Assembly: GCA_963573315.1 (NCBI GenBank)
Contig: OY752141.1
Span: forward strand, 2,976,001 to 3,040,000
Direction of reading: 5' to 3'
Source: Entomortierella parvispora
Taxonomy: Eukaryota > Mortierellomycota > Mortierellomycetes > Mortierellales > Mortierellaceae
DNA: 64,000 bases
Part shown: positions 32,907 to 43,486 of the stretch, in pieces
Layout of the letters: every line of letters begins with the position of its first letter
Numbering within the stretch: position 1 is the stretch's first letter
Notes under the pieces: model-generated
The model's input: the letters and a program-made list of their open reading frames with translations, nothing else
What the model was told of the DNA's origin: nothing
The model's database searches: none
Translations under genes and position numbers: made by a program

Positions 32907-35900
32907 TTAAGCAGCCTTCTTGTTGATCGAATCCAACGAGGCGACGGTCCGTCCGAGCTCATTGCCGGGGGTCAAGTAGGAGATATCATCCCAAGGATGT
33001 CTGTACAATCCCTGCTTGAGTCTCTTCTGGTCCAAGAAGTGACCAATGAAACCAATAGTTCGTCCGAGAACAAAGAGACCGTTCAAGGTACCAATCTTGA
33101 TATACTCCTCAGCCTCCTCGCGTGTGAACGCGTTCGAGTTCCTCAACAGATCCACAAACAAAATTCCGATGGCACCATCCACGTTCAAGATCAGGTTATC
33201 CTTCTTGGAAGTCGTGATCGTCTCGACAGCCAAGGCGTAATCCAAGACGGGTGTCGAGGGGAAGTGCTTCTTGGCATAGTTCTTGATAATCTCCACACGC
33301 AAATCGGGGTTGGTTCTCGACTTGATCTTGTGACCGATACCAAGAATCAACTTGTTTTGCTTACGCATCGAAGACACAAACTCGCGGGGAGAAAGAGACT
33401 TGTCATAGGCCGATGAAAACTGCTCTGCAGCTCCATCCAAAGCGCCTCCGAAACGATCGCCAATGGTCAAGAGACCGGCACAGAGGGAGGAAACCAGGTC
33501 CTTTCCAGCACGGGCGGTAACAATGGTGTTGTGGGCGCCAGAGACTGCGGGTCCGTGATCGGCCGTGAGCATGAGAACCATCTCGATAAACTTGCAGGCA
33601 TAGTCAGGAAGACGACGCTTGAACCACAGGAGCGAGAGAACTCCTCCGATACCAATATCCTCTTTGAAGACATCCGAGATTCGCATACCGGCATACAGCA
33701 ACTCCTGTCCACGGTCATCGCAAATCGTCGACACGAACGACGCAGGCTTGCGGACAAGACCCAATTCCTGGGCCCAGGAGTAGTCGATGGGGATCTTGGG
33801 CGTCTCAGGCTCGGGACGGACGTGGATCGCGCCCTTCTTGACCAAAGCCTGGTAAGTCTGGCTCAAGACCAAAGGCAACTTCTCAAACGTCTCGGGGACG
33901 ATCACACCAGCAGCGCGGAGGGCACGGTTCTTGGCATCGGCCGTCTCCAAATCCGACTGGGCCAAGGCTCCAGCATGTCCAAACTGCACCTCGGTCGCAA
34001 ACATCTTGGCGCAAGTACCAATGCACCAGGCAATGACTGGCTTGCGGATGGTGCCATTCTTGATTGCTTCGCAAACCTTGTACTCCTCCACACCTCCGAC
34101 TTCTCCCAAGAGCACGAGCATCTTGCAGCCGGGATCCTTCTCATAGCGCAACAAATGGTCGATGAAGGTCGAGCCAGGGTAACGATCGCCTCCGATGGCA
34201 ACACCCTCATAGACACCATCGGTCGTGCGCGAAATGATGTTGTTCAACTCGTTGGACATGCCTCCAGACTTGGAGACATAAGCCACGGATCCAGCACGAT
34301 AGAGCTTGGAGGAGACAATGTTGTCCATCATACCACCAGTGTTTCCAATCTTGAAGCAGCCAGGCTTGATACCACCGACCGTGGCTGGTCCAATCACCAA
34401 CACGTTCCTCTGCTTGGCCTCCCACAGAATCTGGCGGGCTCGGCGCTCTGGCACACCCTCGGCAATGATGGAGATAGTGCGGATCTGCTTCGAGTGCTTG
34501 AAGATCTCCTTGGTCGAGTCATATACAGAGCGGCAGGAAGCAAAGTTGACGACAGTGTCGACCTCGGGGTACTTGGCCACAGCCTCATCCAAGGATGTGA
34601 ACACGGGCAGCAGTGTCTCCTTAGTACCCCAATAAAACTTTTGGACATGAGCTCCTCCAAAGGGATAGACCATGGCCGCCACTGAGGGGACCTCACGTTT
34701 GCAAATGAAATCAAAATCAAGCATGCCCTGGACTGCACGAGGCTGCATACCATAAATGAATGAGCGGGTGTGGGCCGTGAAGGGCGTATTCTCATCATGT
34801 GCATTGGTCTCAGAGTCCGCAACTGATTGATCCTGGAAGTACGTCATACGGTCCTCCATGGCAGGAGGCGAAGAGGCACGGGAACCAGCGTTCAAGGGAG
34901 TGTTGTTGCCCAAGAGCTGATCCTGGAGCAAATTGCCAGATGACTGAGAGGTGATAGGGGTGGCGGCGCCGGACTGATCCAAGCCAGAGGTCTTTCCAGT
35001 CAAGGCCAAAGGCACAATCTCCGTGATGTGGGTCTCGGGTCCAAAGACCTGAATCTCTACTCCGAGGGTTTCACCCAGCTGTCGCATAGATCGAAGACCC
35101 TCCTGGTAGTTGGGACCTCCACGGCGAACAAAGATACGGACCTTGTGAGCGATCAAGGGCTGCTTGAACTCTGTCAAAGCACGGACGATACCCTTGAAGG
35201 TCGAGGCAACATTGGTAAAGTTGGCAATGCCTCCTCCAATAATCAAGACCTTTCCAAGGGGGTGAGCGACAGAAGAGCGGGTCATGAGGTCCAAGATCGT
35301 CTTGGCGTACTCGTACGTCTGTGTCTCTGTAGGTGCTCCAGAGTACTCTCCATAGTTGGCGAGCTCATTGGCCTGGCCAAGAGCAGCGATAGCATCACTA
35401 TGAGAGTTATGACAATAGGACAAATTAGTCAGTATGAGCAACATTATGAACATCAATGGCTCCCTACATCCGCCGCTGTTCATCAGTGAACATTACCTGT
35501 AAACAACAGAGGCTCCACCACCAGCGACCATAGTCCAGATACGGCCGTCCTTGTTCAAGATGGTAAGCTTGAGTGAAGCACCGGTCTTTGAGTCCAATTC
35601 CTGAACGTAGGCTTCTTCCTTGGTCAGTTCACGACCAAAGGGAGCAGGGAAGTCCATGTGTGGTCCAGCATCTACGCCCTGGGCGCCAGCGGCGACCAAT
35701 CCAATGTTCTGGGGAGCACGAGCAAAAGCCCACTTGGGACCGGCCTCAAACTCAGCTGTCTGATCGACCTTGGCAGCGAGATCAAGGTAATAGACTTGAG
35801 CAGGGTGCTCAGGGGTGGGGTCCAAGACCACCAAGGGGTTGATCTCCAGATAGGTAAAGTGAAGATCGATGTACACGGCGTAAAGGCGGGCAATGAAATC

Positions 35901-36624
35901 CACCAAAACATCATGCTTGGCTGCTGGGACATGAGTCAACAAGGTTGTCTGGATCGAAGCTGGTGTGGGGAAAGTGTCGCCGACCTTGATCTGGAGCTTG
36001 AGGGCCTTGGCATCGACATCACCAACCTCAATACCTCCCTCGTGTGTGAACAGAATGTTGTCTCCATCGCGATCCGAGTTGATGCAGATGTAATATTCAG
36101 TGTTGGCGGGGTGGGGGATGAAAGGCTCGACCAAGAAAGTCTTGAGAACACCAGCGACAGAGTCAACCTACAAAACAGCAGAGAGGGAGAGAGTCGTTAT
36201 GTTAGCACCGGTGTCATATACCAATCGAAACATGCAAAAGATAGACACTTTGACGTACGACGACATCCTTGCCGGCGTGGGCAGTGATCCAGGCGCGAAC
36301 CTGGGGCCAGTCAGCGTTCAACAACAACAGACCGCTCTTGCCACGGCGCTTAATCAGTTGATCGGGCTTGGCAACCAGCTTTGTGGTCAACAGCCAAGGG
36401 TGGGTCTGCTCCAGACGATCGAGCAAAACTTGAACGTGCTGGGCAAAGACGGCCTTGTCTGTGTTCAAGACTGCAGTGTCGATCGCCACATGGGCAAGAC
36501 GCGTCGCAGGCTGCACAAACTTGGATCCTGTTGAAGAAACGCCTGTGGCGGGGACAGGCGTGCGCAGCAGCCAATGGGCCAACAACAGCTTTCCATCGTA
36601 CTCGCGAACAGCCTTAGCAGACAT
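32907..36624 (-). CDS. ACLY: ATP-citrate lyase, fused single-chain form
   Basis: Three exons on the minus strand: 36624-36259, 36167-35497 and 35397-32907, in phase, 1,175 residues. The enzyme converts citrate, CoA and ATP to acetyl-CoA and oxaloacetate in the cytosol, supplying fatty-acid and sterol synthesis. The N-terminal third is the ATP-grasp/citrate-binding half ([21 protein letters not shown]). Then come the CoA-ligase domain ([32 protein letters not shown]) with the phospho-histidine loop FGHAGALAQ, and a C-terminal citrate-synthase-like domain ([19 protein letters not shown]). Ascomycetes split this into two genes. Here it is one chain, as in animals and early-diverging fungi. A Ser/Thr/Pro-rich linker (about 34840-34990) separates the halves and holds a basophilic site GSRASSPP, analogous in position to the regulated linker of the animal enzyme. 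Central to lipogenesis in an oleaginous fungus. Confidence 0.97.
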
Positions 36625-38438
36625 GATTGTGGGAGGGTGTTATGTACAGGGAGGGGAGGGAGGGGAGGGACAAGGAAAGGAAAGAAGGAAACAAGTGACT
36701 TTGCGCTTTTATGCCTGCAATCCTGCTTTCTCAGTGTTTTTTGTTTCTACGTGAGGAGGAAAGAGAACACAAAGTTAATACTTTCACGTCGACAATGGGA
36801 GGTAGAGAAACAAGGAGGTCTTTCTGTCCCGTCCTGTCCTGCCACAAGTCTGCAGACGACATGGGCAATGGAGCCCAGTGTCAAACTTTGGACAGATGCT
36901 GATCAGCTGAATGATTGCGCACAGGAGCGTCAGGAACATGACATTGTGCACCGCGTGGAGCCAATGCGTCGCACCAGACACACTTGTCATCGTCAGCACG
37001 GTCCGGGACGAACCGGGAGGGGAAGGGACTCCAAAAAAAAGAGAGCCAAGAACGGGTCGAGAAAGCAGATAGAGAGAGAACCCTGGAGGCTTCTTTCGAG
37101 AAGATGGGGTGCATGTCGTGCTTGCTGGGTTATTATTTTCCCCCAGGTCCATGCGCTGCAGGCAGGGTGCATGTGCAAGGGAGAGGGAAGAGGAGCAAGG
37201 AGCAAGGGAGAAGAGTAGCGACGTTACCTTGAAGTCTCAGCTGTTGGGGTAAAGCAGAGCAAAGCAGAGCGATGGACGACAAGATAGCAGGAATACAGAA
37301 AAGAAAGAGAAAGAAGGTACGACGGCGTCGTTTGTTGCCAGCCGGGGTTGAAGGCGATTCGATTTCCCTTGCCGCCTGGCAAGGAGGGCAGTCACTCGAA
37401 CTCATTTTCTTGACGACGTGTTCCCCTGTTCAGAACCTCTTCATTTGACACACCAGGACGAACGACCGACATCAGCCAGGACGACGACTCTGTAGAACAT
37501 CGACCCAGGGTATGCACGATAAGCCGTGTACAGAACAAAGGTACTCAACAGCATTCTCCCACTTTGTCCATCCTTTCCCTTGTTCATGGAAGCGCGATAA
37601 TGATTACAATTACTTCAAGTAATCTGAGCCATGACCAACAAAGAACCAACAAATACGTCTCCAGGGAGAAGAAGCACGGGTTATTTCAAGTTCACGTCTG
37701 CGTAAAGAGCCTTTTTTGTCCATGGAAGGCTGGAAGACTTGAGCCCATGCTGTGAGAAGTTTGGACCGTGGTTCAAGAGTCTTTAACCTATCGCCCAAGG
37801 TCAATTTTTCGCTGCTGGAACAGAGACGGACGTGTTTGCAAACCCCTCTCATTTTTCACCTCAACGAAAAAGGAGCTGGTGGTGGCCTCGGTCGAAATTC
37901 TTTCCCAGCCATCTTGGCTTTGATGATATTTGAAGTACTCCCATGGTCCCTCTCACCGCAGCTCACCCAAGAGTCTATACGGCTTCCTCAAGAAACGTTC
38001 TCTTAGGCACTGGTTCTTGAGAAACCTGTCTTTGCTCTTCATTTCCCTGAAGCAGTTGGACCTCTCCCTGTTTCTTATGCACTGATATCAACAGGCACCT
38101 AATGAATCGCACGCTCCCTACATCCTCTTTTTGCCAAAGTTGTCTCTCAAGCCATTTTAATATTGAATGTGTTTCTAATACCATTTCACATTATTTTCGT
38201 CCTGGCGTATCTCAAATCGGCGTAGGTAAAGAATGCAGCAAGACACCGTAGAAATATGAAATATAAAGCGTTTGTTTTTTAATTGCTGAAAGTGAAGGAT
38301 GATAGGACCTGACCGCGCCAGATCCCTGTATAATGCAGGAAATGGATCTTGAAAGACTCAAGAGGTTCTAGGATTGGGTGGTTGCTGCGTTTGGACTGAT
38401 CGGGTCGATCCTGGAATATCCATGATCGTCCAGGGGAT
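36625..38438. other. Promoter of ATP-citrate lyase and intergenic
   Basis: About 1.8 kb without a supported gene. The first part is the ACLY promoter and leader, with GA-rich sequence on the plus strand (36645-36680) that is pyrimidine-rich on the coding strand. Scattered frames between 36700 and 38000 have no protein-like composition. The end (38160-38430) is AT-rich 3' UTR of the bL31m gene. Confidence 0.55.
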
Positions 38439-38885
38439 TTACTTCTTCTTCTTGCCCTTGCCGGACGCTGTTGGTGTAGCCTGAGCGATCTGTTTGGCGG
38501 TCAAAGCTTTCCTGTCGACATCGCCACCATCAGCAAAGTCAAGGTCACCGAATCCATCCATGTCACCAAACTTCTTTGCGAATTTGGAGAGTTGGCCAGA
38601 GTCGTCGCTGGAGGCATTGCCTCTCAACTCTGGATTCCAAAGAGGATGGTTCCGGGTGTCACGGGTCAAGCGGATCTGGGCACGGGGGCTGGGCGTCCGG
38701 AGGGTGAAGGTCGCTCCGTTGGAGAGGACAATTGTCTGGTCAAAGAGTTCTGGGGTCCGGGAGACGTAGTCTGTGGACGTTGCTGAGGACGACGTCGAAG
38801 AAGACTTGTGACGGAGGGTGACGAAGGAAGGAGCCAAGCGGGTGGTCCTTGAGAGAGGGGCCATTGACCGTGTGAGGAGGGACAT
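38439..38885 (-). CDS. MRPL36: Mitochondrial large-subunit ribosomal protein bL31m
   Basis: An intronless minus-strand frame of 148 residues. The start at 38885 (MSLLTRSMAPLSR) is the first ATG and opens an Arg/Ser/Thr-rich presequence of about 35 residues. The body matches fungal bL31m: FDQTIVLSNGATFTLRTPSP, then IRLTRDTRNHPLWNPE, which parallels the Asn-Pro-Leu-Trp-Asn-Pro signature of yeast Mrpl36, then the LSKFAKKFG segment. The C-terminus is Asp-rich and then ends in a lysine run. It acts in the 54S mitoribosome. It is divergent from the PAC4-like gene, 247 bp away. Confidence 0.9.
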   Translation of the reverse strand: MSLLTRSMAPLSRTTRLAPSFVTLRHKSSSTSSSATSTDYVSRTPELFDQTIVLSNGATFTLRTPSPRAQIRLTRDTRNHPLWNPELRGNASSDDSGQLSKFAKKFGDMDGFGDLDFADGGDVDRKALTAKQIAQATPTASGKGKKKK

Positions 38886-39132
38886 GGTGCTGTGTGAGAA
38901 TGAAACGCTGGGCACCGGAGGAGGAAATTAAGGAAGAGAAGGCCGAGGTTTTAATGAATGGATGGATAGCCCTGTGTCAATGGAATGGGACTCCTGCCAG
39001 GCACAAGACCCCCGGAGTGTTGTTGTTGAGTTGGCTCAGCCACGAAGGTCTGCTTAGATCACGTGCTGGATGAAAATGTAGTCATGTGATTTAGCCGCGC
39101 GAATTCATTCTTCAGAACGAGAAAAAAAAAAG
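38886..39132. promoter_or_regulatory. Divergent promoter with CACGTG E-box
   Basis: 247 bp between divergent start codons of bL31m and the PAC4-like gene. A palindromic CACGTG lies at 39060-39065 within gatcacgtgc. CACGTG binds bHLH factors such as Cbf1 or Tye7 in fungi. Use in vivo is not shown. Confidence 0.45.
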
Positions 39133-39943
39133 ATGGAAATGTATTCACTCCACTCGCAACCCATGTCAACGGCAGAGACTTCAGCATCTTCAGGAATGAC
39201 ACCATTCACATCTGCACCCCCCGCTACACCTCGTCTCAAAGTCTACAGACAGACTCATGTGAACCCCGTTGGCATGTCCGCCACAGTCCAGGTCACTGTC
39301 ATGGACGCGTCCTACTGGGTCTGGATATCTGTCAGGACTCAAGGAGAAATCACCGATGAGATAGAACTTCATCAGGTCACGGCGGAGGAACTGCGACAGG
39401 ACGGTCGGGACCCAACGCGTGCCTTTGGAGATGTGTCGATTTCCATGCCACCGACAAAATTCCAAAAGGTATTGGTATTGCACAGCATAGCACAGAGGAG
39501 GAAACAACCCCCTCCCCTCCAGAACAGTCCCATGTCGCATCAATAGTCCATCAGCACGAAAGATGTTTATATTTCTAATTCTTGGAATTGCCATTGTAGA
39601 TTCCCGCGTGCGTTAACCTGATGGGAAATAGAATTGACGAGACCTCACTTCGGATGGCAATGCGATTCGGTAAGTGCCTCCCACCCTTTCCCTGGATCAT
39701 ATCTTAGATCAACCAGGAACAGATTGTTGCGTATTTAAAAGTGGATGCTTTCTCACATCGTATCTTACACCATTGACCTATATAGCTATGCGATTCAAGC
39801 GCCAATTCATAGTCAATCTCGATGCTGAGAACCCACGGCAGAATGAGATGGCCTGCGCTTATGGAGAAAAGAAAGCTCTTGACATGCTTGTCAAGATCGA
39901 AGAATTGGAGTCTTCACTATCATCATCAACATTAAGCGAATAG
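39133..39943 (+). CDS. PSMG4: Proteasome assembly chaperone 4-like protein
   Basis: Three exons, 39133-39468, 39600-39669 and 39786-39943, in phase, 187 residues. After a Ser/Thr/Pro-rich start, a beta-rich core begins at LKVYRQTHVNPVG, with YWVWISVRT as the characteristic central strand. It continues through FGDVSISMP and PACVNLMGNRIDETS, then AMRFKRQFIVNLD and a C-terminal helix (EKKALDMLVKIEEL). This order matches PAC4, the small chaperone that pairs with PAC3 to help assemble the proteasome alpha ring in the cytosol. The pattern corresponds to the human Leu-Leu-Gly turn, the lysine-Gln-Val-Phe-Val-Ser strand and the final helix. PAC4 proteins diverge strongly, so a related PAC fold is the main alternative. 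Exon 2 is 70 nt. Confidence 0.65.
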
Positions 39944-40007
39944 CAATAGTATAGTTGCGGAAAACATCAAAAAGACATTTTATTTACATTAAAATCAAGG
40001 AAATTCT

Positions 40008-41382
40008 TTACAGAGAGTTCTTGACAGCAGAGGCACGCTTGGCCATCTTCATGTTGGACTTGAAGCCCATCAATCCACCACCCCAAGCCTTGCGAGCAGT
40101 CTCGTTCTTCTCGGTGTAGTTGGACTTGATGGCAGAGATCAAGGAGGCGAGCTCGGCCTTGTCCTCAGCCTTGGTCTCGGTGAAAGCCAAAGCGGTGGCG
40201 GTCTTCTTGTGAACAACAGTTCCGAGACGGGCCTTGCCCTTGACAATGCAGTATGGGATACCCATCTTGCGGCAAAGAGCGGGCAACCAGACAACAACCT
40301 CAATGGGGTCAACATCGTCAGCAATGACGACGAGGGAAGCCTTCTTGGCCTCAACCAAAGCGGTGATGTGGTTGATACCGTACTTGACGACGAAGGGCTT
40401 CTTGGACTCGGCCTTCTCACCCTTCTCGACCTGAGCGGCGGCGGCAGCGGTCAAACGCTCCTTCTTCTCGACGCGGGTCTCGGGGCGGTACTTGTTGACG
40501 AGCTTGAACAGCTGGGTGGCAGTGTTCTTGTCCAAGACCTGGGTGAACTGGTTCAAAGCTGGGGGAACCTTGAGACGCTGGTTCAAGATCTTGCGCTGAC
40601 GCTGGAGGCGAACATATTCGGGCCACTTGACATAGCGGGAAAGATCCTTGATGGGCTGGACATCCTGACCAACACCAAAGTTCTTGGGGGTCTTCTCGAT
40701 CAAGGGGTTGACAGGGGCCTTAGCGGCACCCTTCTTGGCAACGGGGTAGGGAGCGGGAGCAACCTTCTTGGCAGAGCCAGACTTCTTAGCGGGGGCCTGA
40801 TAGTAATTGATAAAACGAAGAGGGAACAGAAGGGGGGGTATTCCGTTAGGAAGGAGCCTGGTAAAGGGTCATTGAGAAGTGGAATAAGAAGCAAGTGTTT
40901 GACCCTGAAATTATCTATGGAGCAAACCTCGATGAGGAAATGAACCTGCCGATAATCCCAGGAAACACAGCTTTCTGTTTCCAGAGCTCTAAGAGGACAT
41001 CGCCCATCTCGTGAACCATACAGCAATACTTTTTTTACCAATAGTTGAATGTCAACTGAAGTAAGAAAAAGAATTGAGAAGATTTATTTTGATGAGCTGA
41101 TATCCTCCACCAGGGTATGCGTCATCAAAGAGCAAAAGAGAATGATGTGATTAAACCATTCTCTCAAGAGAATGATGAGAGGCGAAAAGAGAACGCTTCA
41201 TTCAATTCTGATGAATCGCCAGAATCGATCATGAGAACATGACGACCATCCGGTTCATCATCATTGAGATCGAACGATTGTTTCCCTCCGCCCTTCAATC
41301 ATCCTTGCCCTCGTCCGAACGCAACAGAGAATGAATCCAGTCCAGATCCTGAATCCTGTTCCATGGGGCGTGATCATACCAT
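40008..41382 (-). CDS. RPL8: 60S ribosomal protein eL8 (Rpl8/L7A)
   Basis: Exon 2 (40796-40008) encodes 262 residues beginning [18 protein letters not shown], followed by the eL8 hallmarks: [59 protein letters not shown], and the kink-turn-binding L7Ae core ([34 protein letters not shown]). No Met lies upstream in frame before the acceptor (ACTATCAG). The minus strand carries ATG directly followed by a GTATGATC donor at 41382-41380. Joining this start-codon-only exon across a 583-nt intron gives MAPAKK, matching the MAP start of yeast Rpl8. Total 263 residues. It binds 25S/5.8S rRNA in the large subunit. The stop lies 64 bp from the convergent PAC4 stop, and the start only 155 bp from divergent TFB1M. 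Confidence 0.95.
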
Positions 41383-41537
41383 TGCGATTTCGAGGAAAGG
41401 GAAAGAGGAGGGACAGAAAAATTTGCAGGAACGCCAATAAATATTGAATTCAGAGCCCGGCGCCCCTTAAATGCTACTTCTCATGGTTCCTCCTTTGCAG
41501 TCCACACTGCCGTTTTTCTGAGCAACCCACCTCAACA
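41383..41537. promoter_or_regulatory. Compact divergent promoter of eL8 and TFB1M
   Basis: Only 155 bp separate the inferred eL8 start codon from the TFB1M start codon, so a cytosolic ribosomal protein and a mitochondrial rRNA modifier share one promoter. Contains a CAATAAATATTGAATTC stretch near 41432-41450. Confidence 0.5.
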
Positions 41538-42942
41538 ATGATCCCCAGGAAACTGCCGCCATTACCTCCTATTCGCGATCTCATTCGTGTCTACGGTCTC
41601 TCTGCGGACCAAAAGTTTTCTCAAAACTTCATTCTCGACAAGAATGTCACAGGTCCGTCTTCACTTGTCCACAGACAGAATGGACCACTCGTGTGACGAT
41701 GTTTTTCCCCTCTTCCTTCGCAACTCGGACGACTGACTGTACGACCTTTTATTCGTTTTCGACTTATGTTGTTTATGCAGATACCATCGCCCAGCGCGCC
41801 AAAATCTCGGTCACTGATGACCTCGTCGTAGAAGTCGGCCCTGGTAAAGTAGAGATGCAACCACATGTCCAAAATCTATCATCTCTTTTTTGCTAACCCA
41901 CATCTCCTACAATCAATACCTAGGCCCAGGACTTTTGACCCGATCCATCCTCGATGCAGGAGCAAGGCGCGTTGTAGTTGTCGAGAAGGACACTCGATTT
42001 GTTCCCACGTTACAGCAATTATCTGAGGCTTCCGATCATCGGTTAGCCGCTATAATGGGAGACATGTTGACCATCGATCACTCAGAGATCCTCCGAGTTG
42101 GTGCAGCTATTCCTGTACAATATTTCTCGTCTGCATCTGAGGACTCTACTACCACGACACCCGAGCAGCAGCTAGAACAGGACCAGGAGTCATTAGACGC
42201 CTATCAACGACCAATGGACCCCAACAACGCAACCATACGTCTCTTGGGAAATTTGCCTTTTGGGATTGCATCACCGTTACTTGTTCAGTGGCTCAAGATG
42301 ATGGCTCTTCGACAGGGAATCTTTCATGCCCAGAACAATGTTACCATGACCCTCATGTTCCAAAAGGAAGTTGCAGAACGGATAGTCGCCCCACCGAATG
42401 GACCTCACCGGAGTCGACTTTCCATTTTGGCGCAAAGTTTATGTAACGTGAAGATGGCCTACAAACTGCCAGCGGGCGTTTTTGTGCCAAAACCAAAGGT
42501 GGATGCTGCGGTCGTTCATTTCGAAAGAAGAGATGATCCATTGATGCCAGGTAAGCCCCTCCTCTTTGCTCACTCTTAAGAGTAACCCGCCTCTTTGTAT
42601 CGACACCTTTGTTTCGCCTTTGTTGTTATCACCATGCTCAATTATTCTTTCCCTCTCTTTCTCTCTGTCTCTCTCTCTCTCTCTTTACACCCGTTACTCA
42701 TAGGATCATTGGATCGATTGGAGGACGTGGCTCGATTCTATTTCAACAAGCGAAGAAAAACAATGGGACATAATACTAACCGGTTGGCCAAGGCTGTGCC
42801 AGAAGCGAAACCCATCTTGGACGAGTGGATAGCCGAAGGAAATTGGGATATGAACATTCGAACACAGGAAGTCAGCACCCTTCAGTTTTGTGCATTGGCT
42901 AAGAAGCTGGAGAAGGCACAACTCAAAATCCCATTGACATAA
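41538..42942 (+). CDS. TFB1M: Mitochondrial rRNA adenine N6-dimethyltransferase (TFB1M/KsgA family)
   Basis: Four exons, 41538-41652, 41781-41843, 41924-42550 and 42704-42942, in phase, 347 residues. The start LPPLPPIRDLIRVYGLSA, then SQNFILD, is typical of the mitochondrial branch. The SAM-binding motif VEVGPGPGLLTRSIL is assembled across the exon 2-3 junction, followed by VVVVEKD. The catalytic NLPF (GNLPFGIASPLL) stands where the family has N-L-P-Y/F. MTLMFQKEVAERI, SRLSILAQ, PAGVFVPKPKVDAAVVHF and a C-terminal helical domain (FFNKRRKT-like FYFNKRRKTMGHN) complete the fold. It dimethylates the two adjacent adenines near the 3' end of small-subunit mitochondrial rRNA. A Ser/Thr/Gln-rich insertion (about 42130-42230) precedes the catalytic motif. 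Nucleolar Dim1 is less likely given the N-terminus. Confidence 0.92.
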
Positions 42943-43486
42943 AAAAAAAAAAAAGAAAAAAAAAGAGTCCATGCGACCAATAAAGTGTACAGTATCTTGA
43001 TTAAATTAGACACAAACCGGCCACGCTGGCGGTGGCCAAAATAAAGTTTCAGAAAATCGTATGTGAATGAGCCCTTTTACACCTTTTTACTTTTGGAGAA
43101 CGGAGTGAAATCAGTTGCACAGGATTCTTTTAATTTTATTCCATTTCTCTGTTCCTCGTGTTTTTTCGCACAATTGCATTCTTCATTCTCTTTCTCATTC
43201 TCACTTCCATCTCCATGTATCCGACAGGCGGACAAGATGAAGATGAGAATTAGAAGGATAGCTGGATGAAAAAAGAAGCGTTCTCTTTGTCCTGTCATAG
43301 AAACATTCTTTGACTGTTGAACGTTGCGCTTGCACGCTCGCACGTTGTACTCGCTCTGTCTTCTGTGTTAGATAGGCATGCGGAGCAGAATGTGGAGGAT
43401 AAGAATTCGATGGGCGTGCGGAGCAGAATGTAGAGGACAAGAAGGGTGGGATTTGTAGGATAAAACTCTTTATTCAACCGTGTCAA
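42943..43486. other. Spacer at left edge of the accessory island
   Basis: No gene. It contains the A-rich 3' end of TFB1M (42943-42966) with an AATAAA-like signal. The 43377-43450 imperfect tandem duplication described separately lies just outside the 3' end of the Crypton-like gene. Confidence 0.6.
43377..43450. repeat. Imperfect 38-bp tandem duplication at Crypton-like gene end
   Basis: Two units, 43377-43414 and 43415-43450, share GCGGAGCAGAATGTRGAGGA and AAGAA. They lie immediately downstream of the stop of the minus-strand recombinase-like gene, and may mark an element terminus. Confidence 0.7.

Noticed and set aside
33531-34685. A 384-codon plus-strand open frame opposite ATP-citrate lyase
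   Set aside because: It lies wholly antisense to a highly conserved coding exon, and its sequence is the mirror of that exon's codon bias.
41139-41211. Possible C/D-box snoRNA in the eL8 intron region (ATGATGA and CTGA)
   Set aside because: The boxes are on the strand opposite to the host intron, the spacing is too short for the better C box, and no terminal stem is evident.
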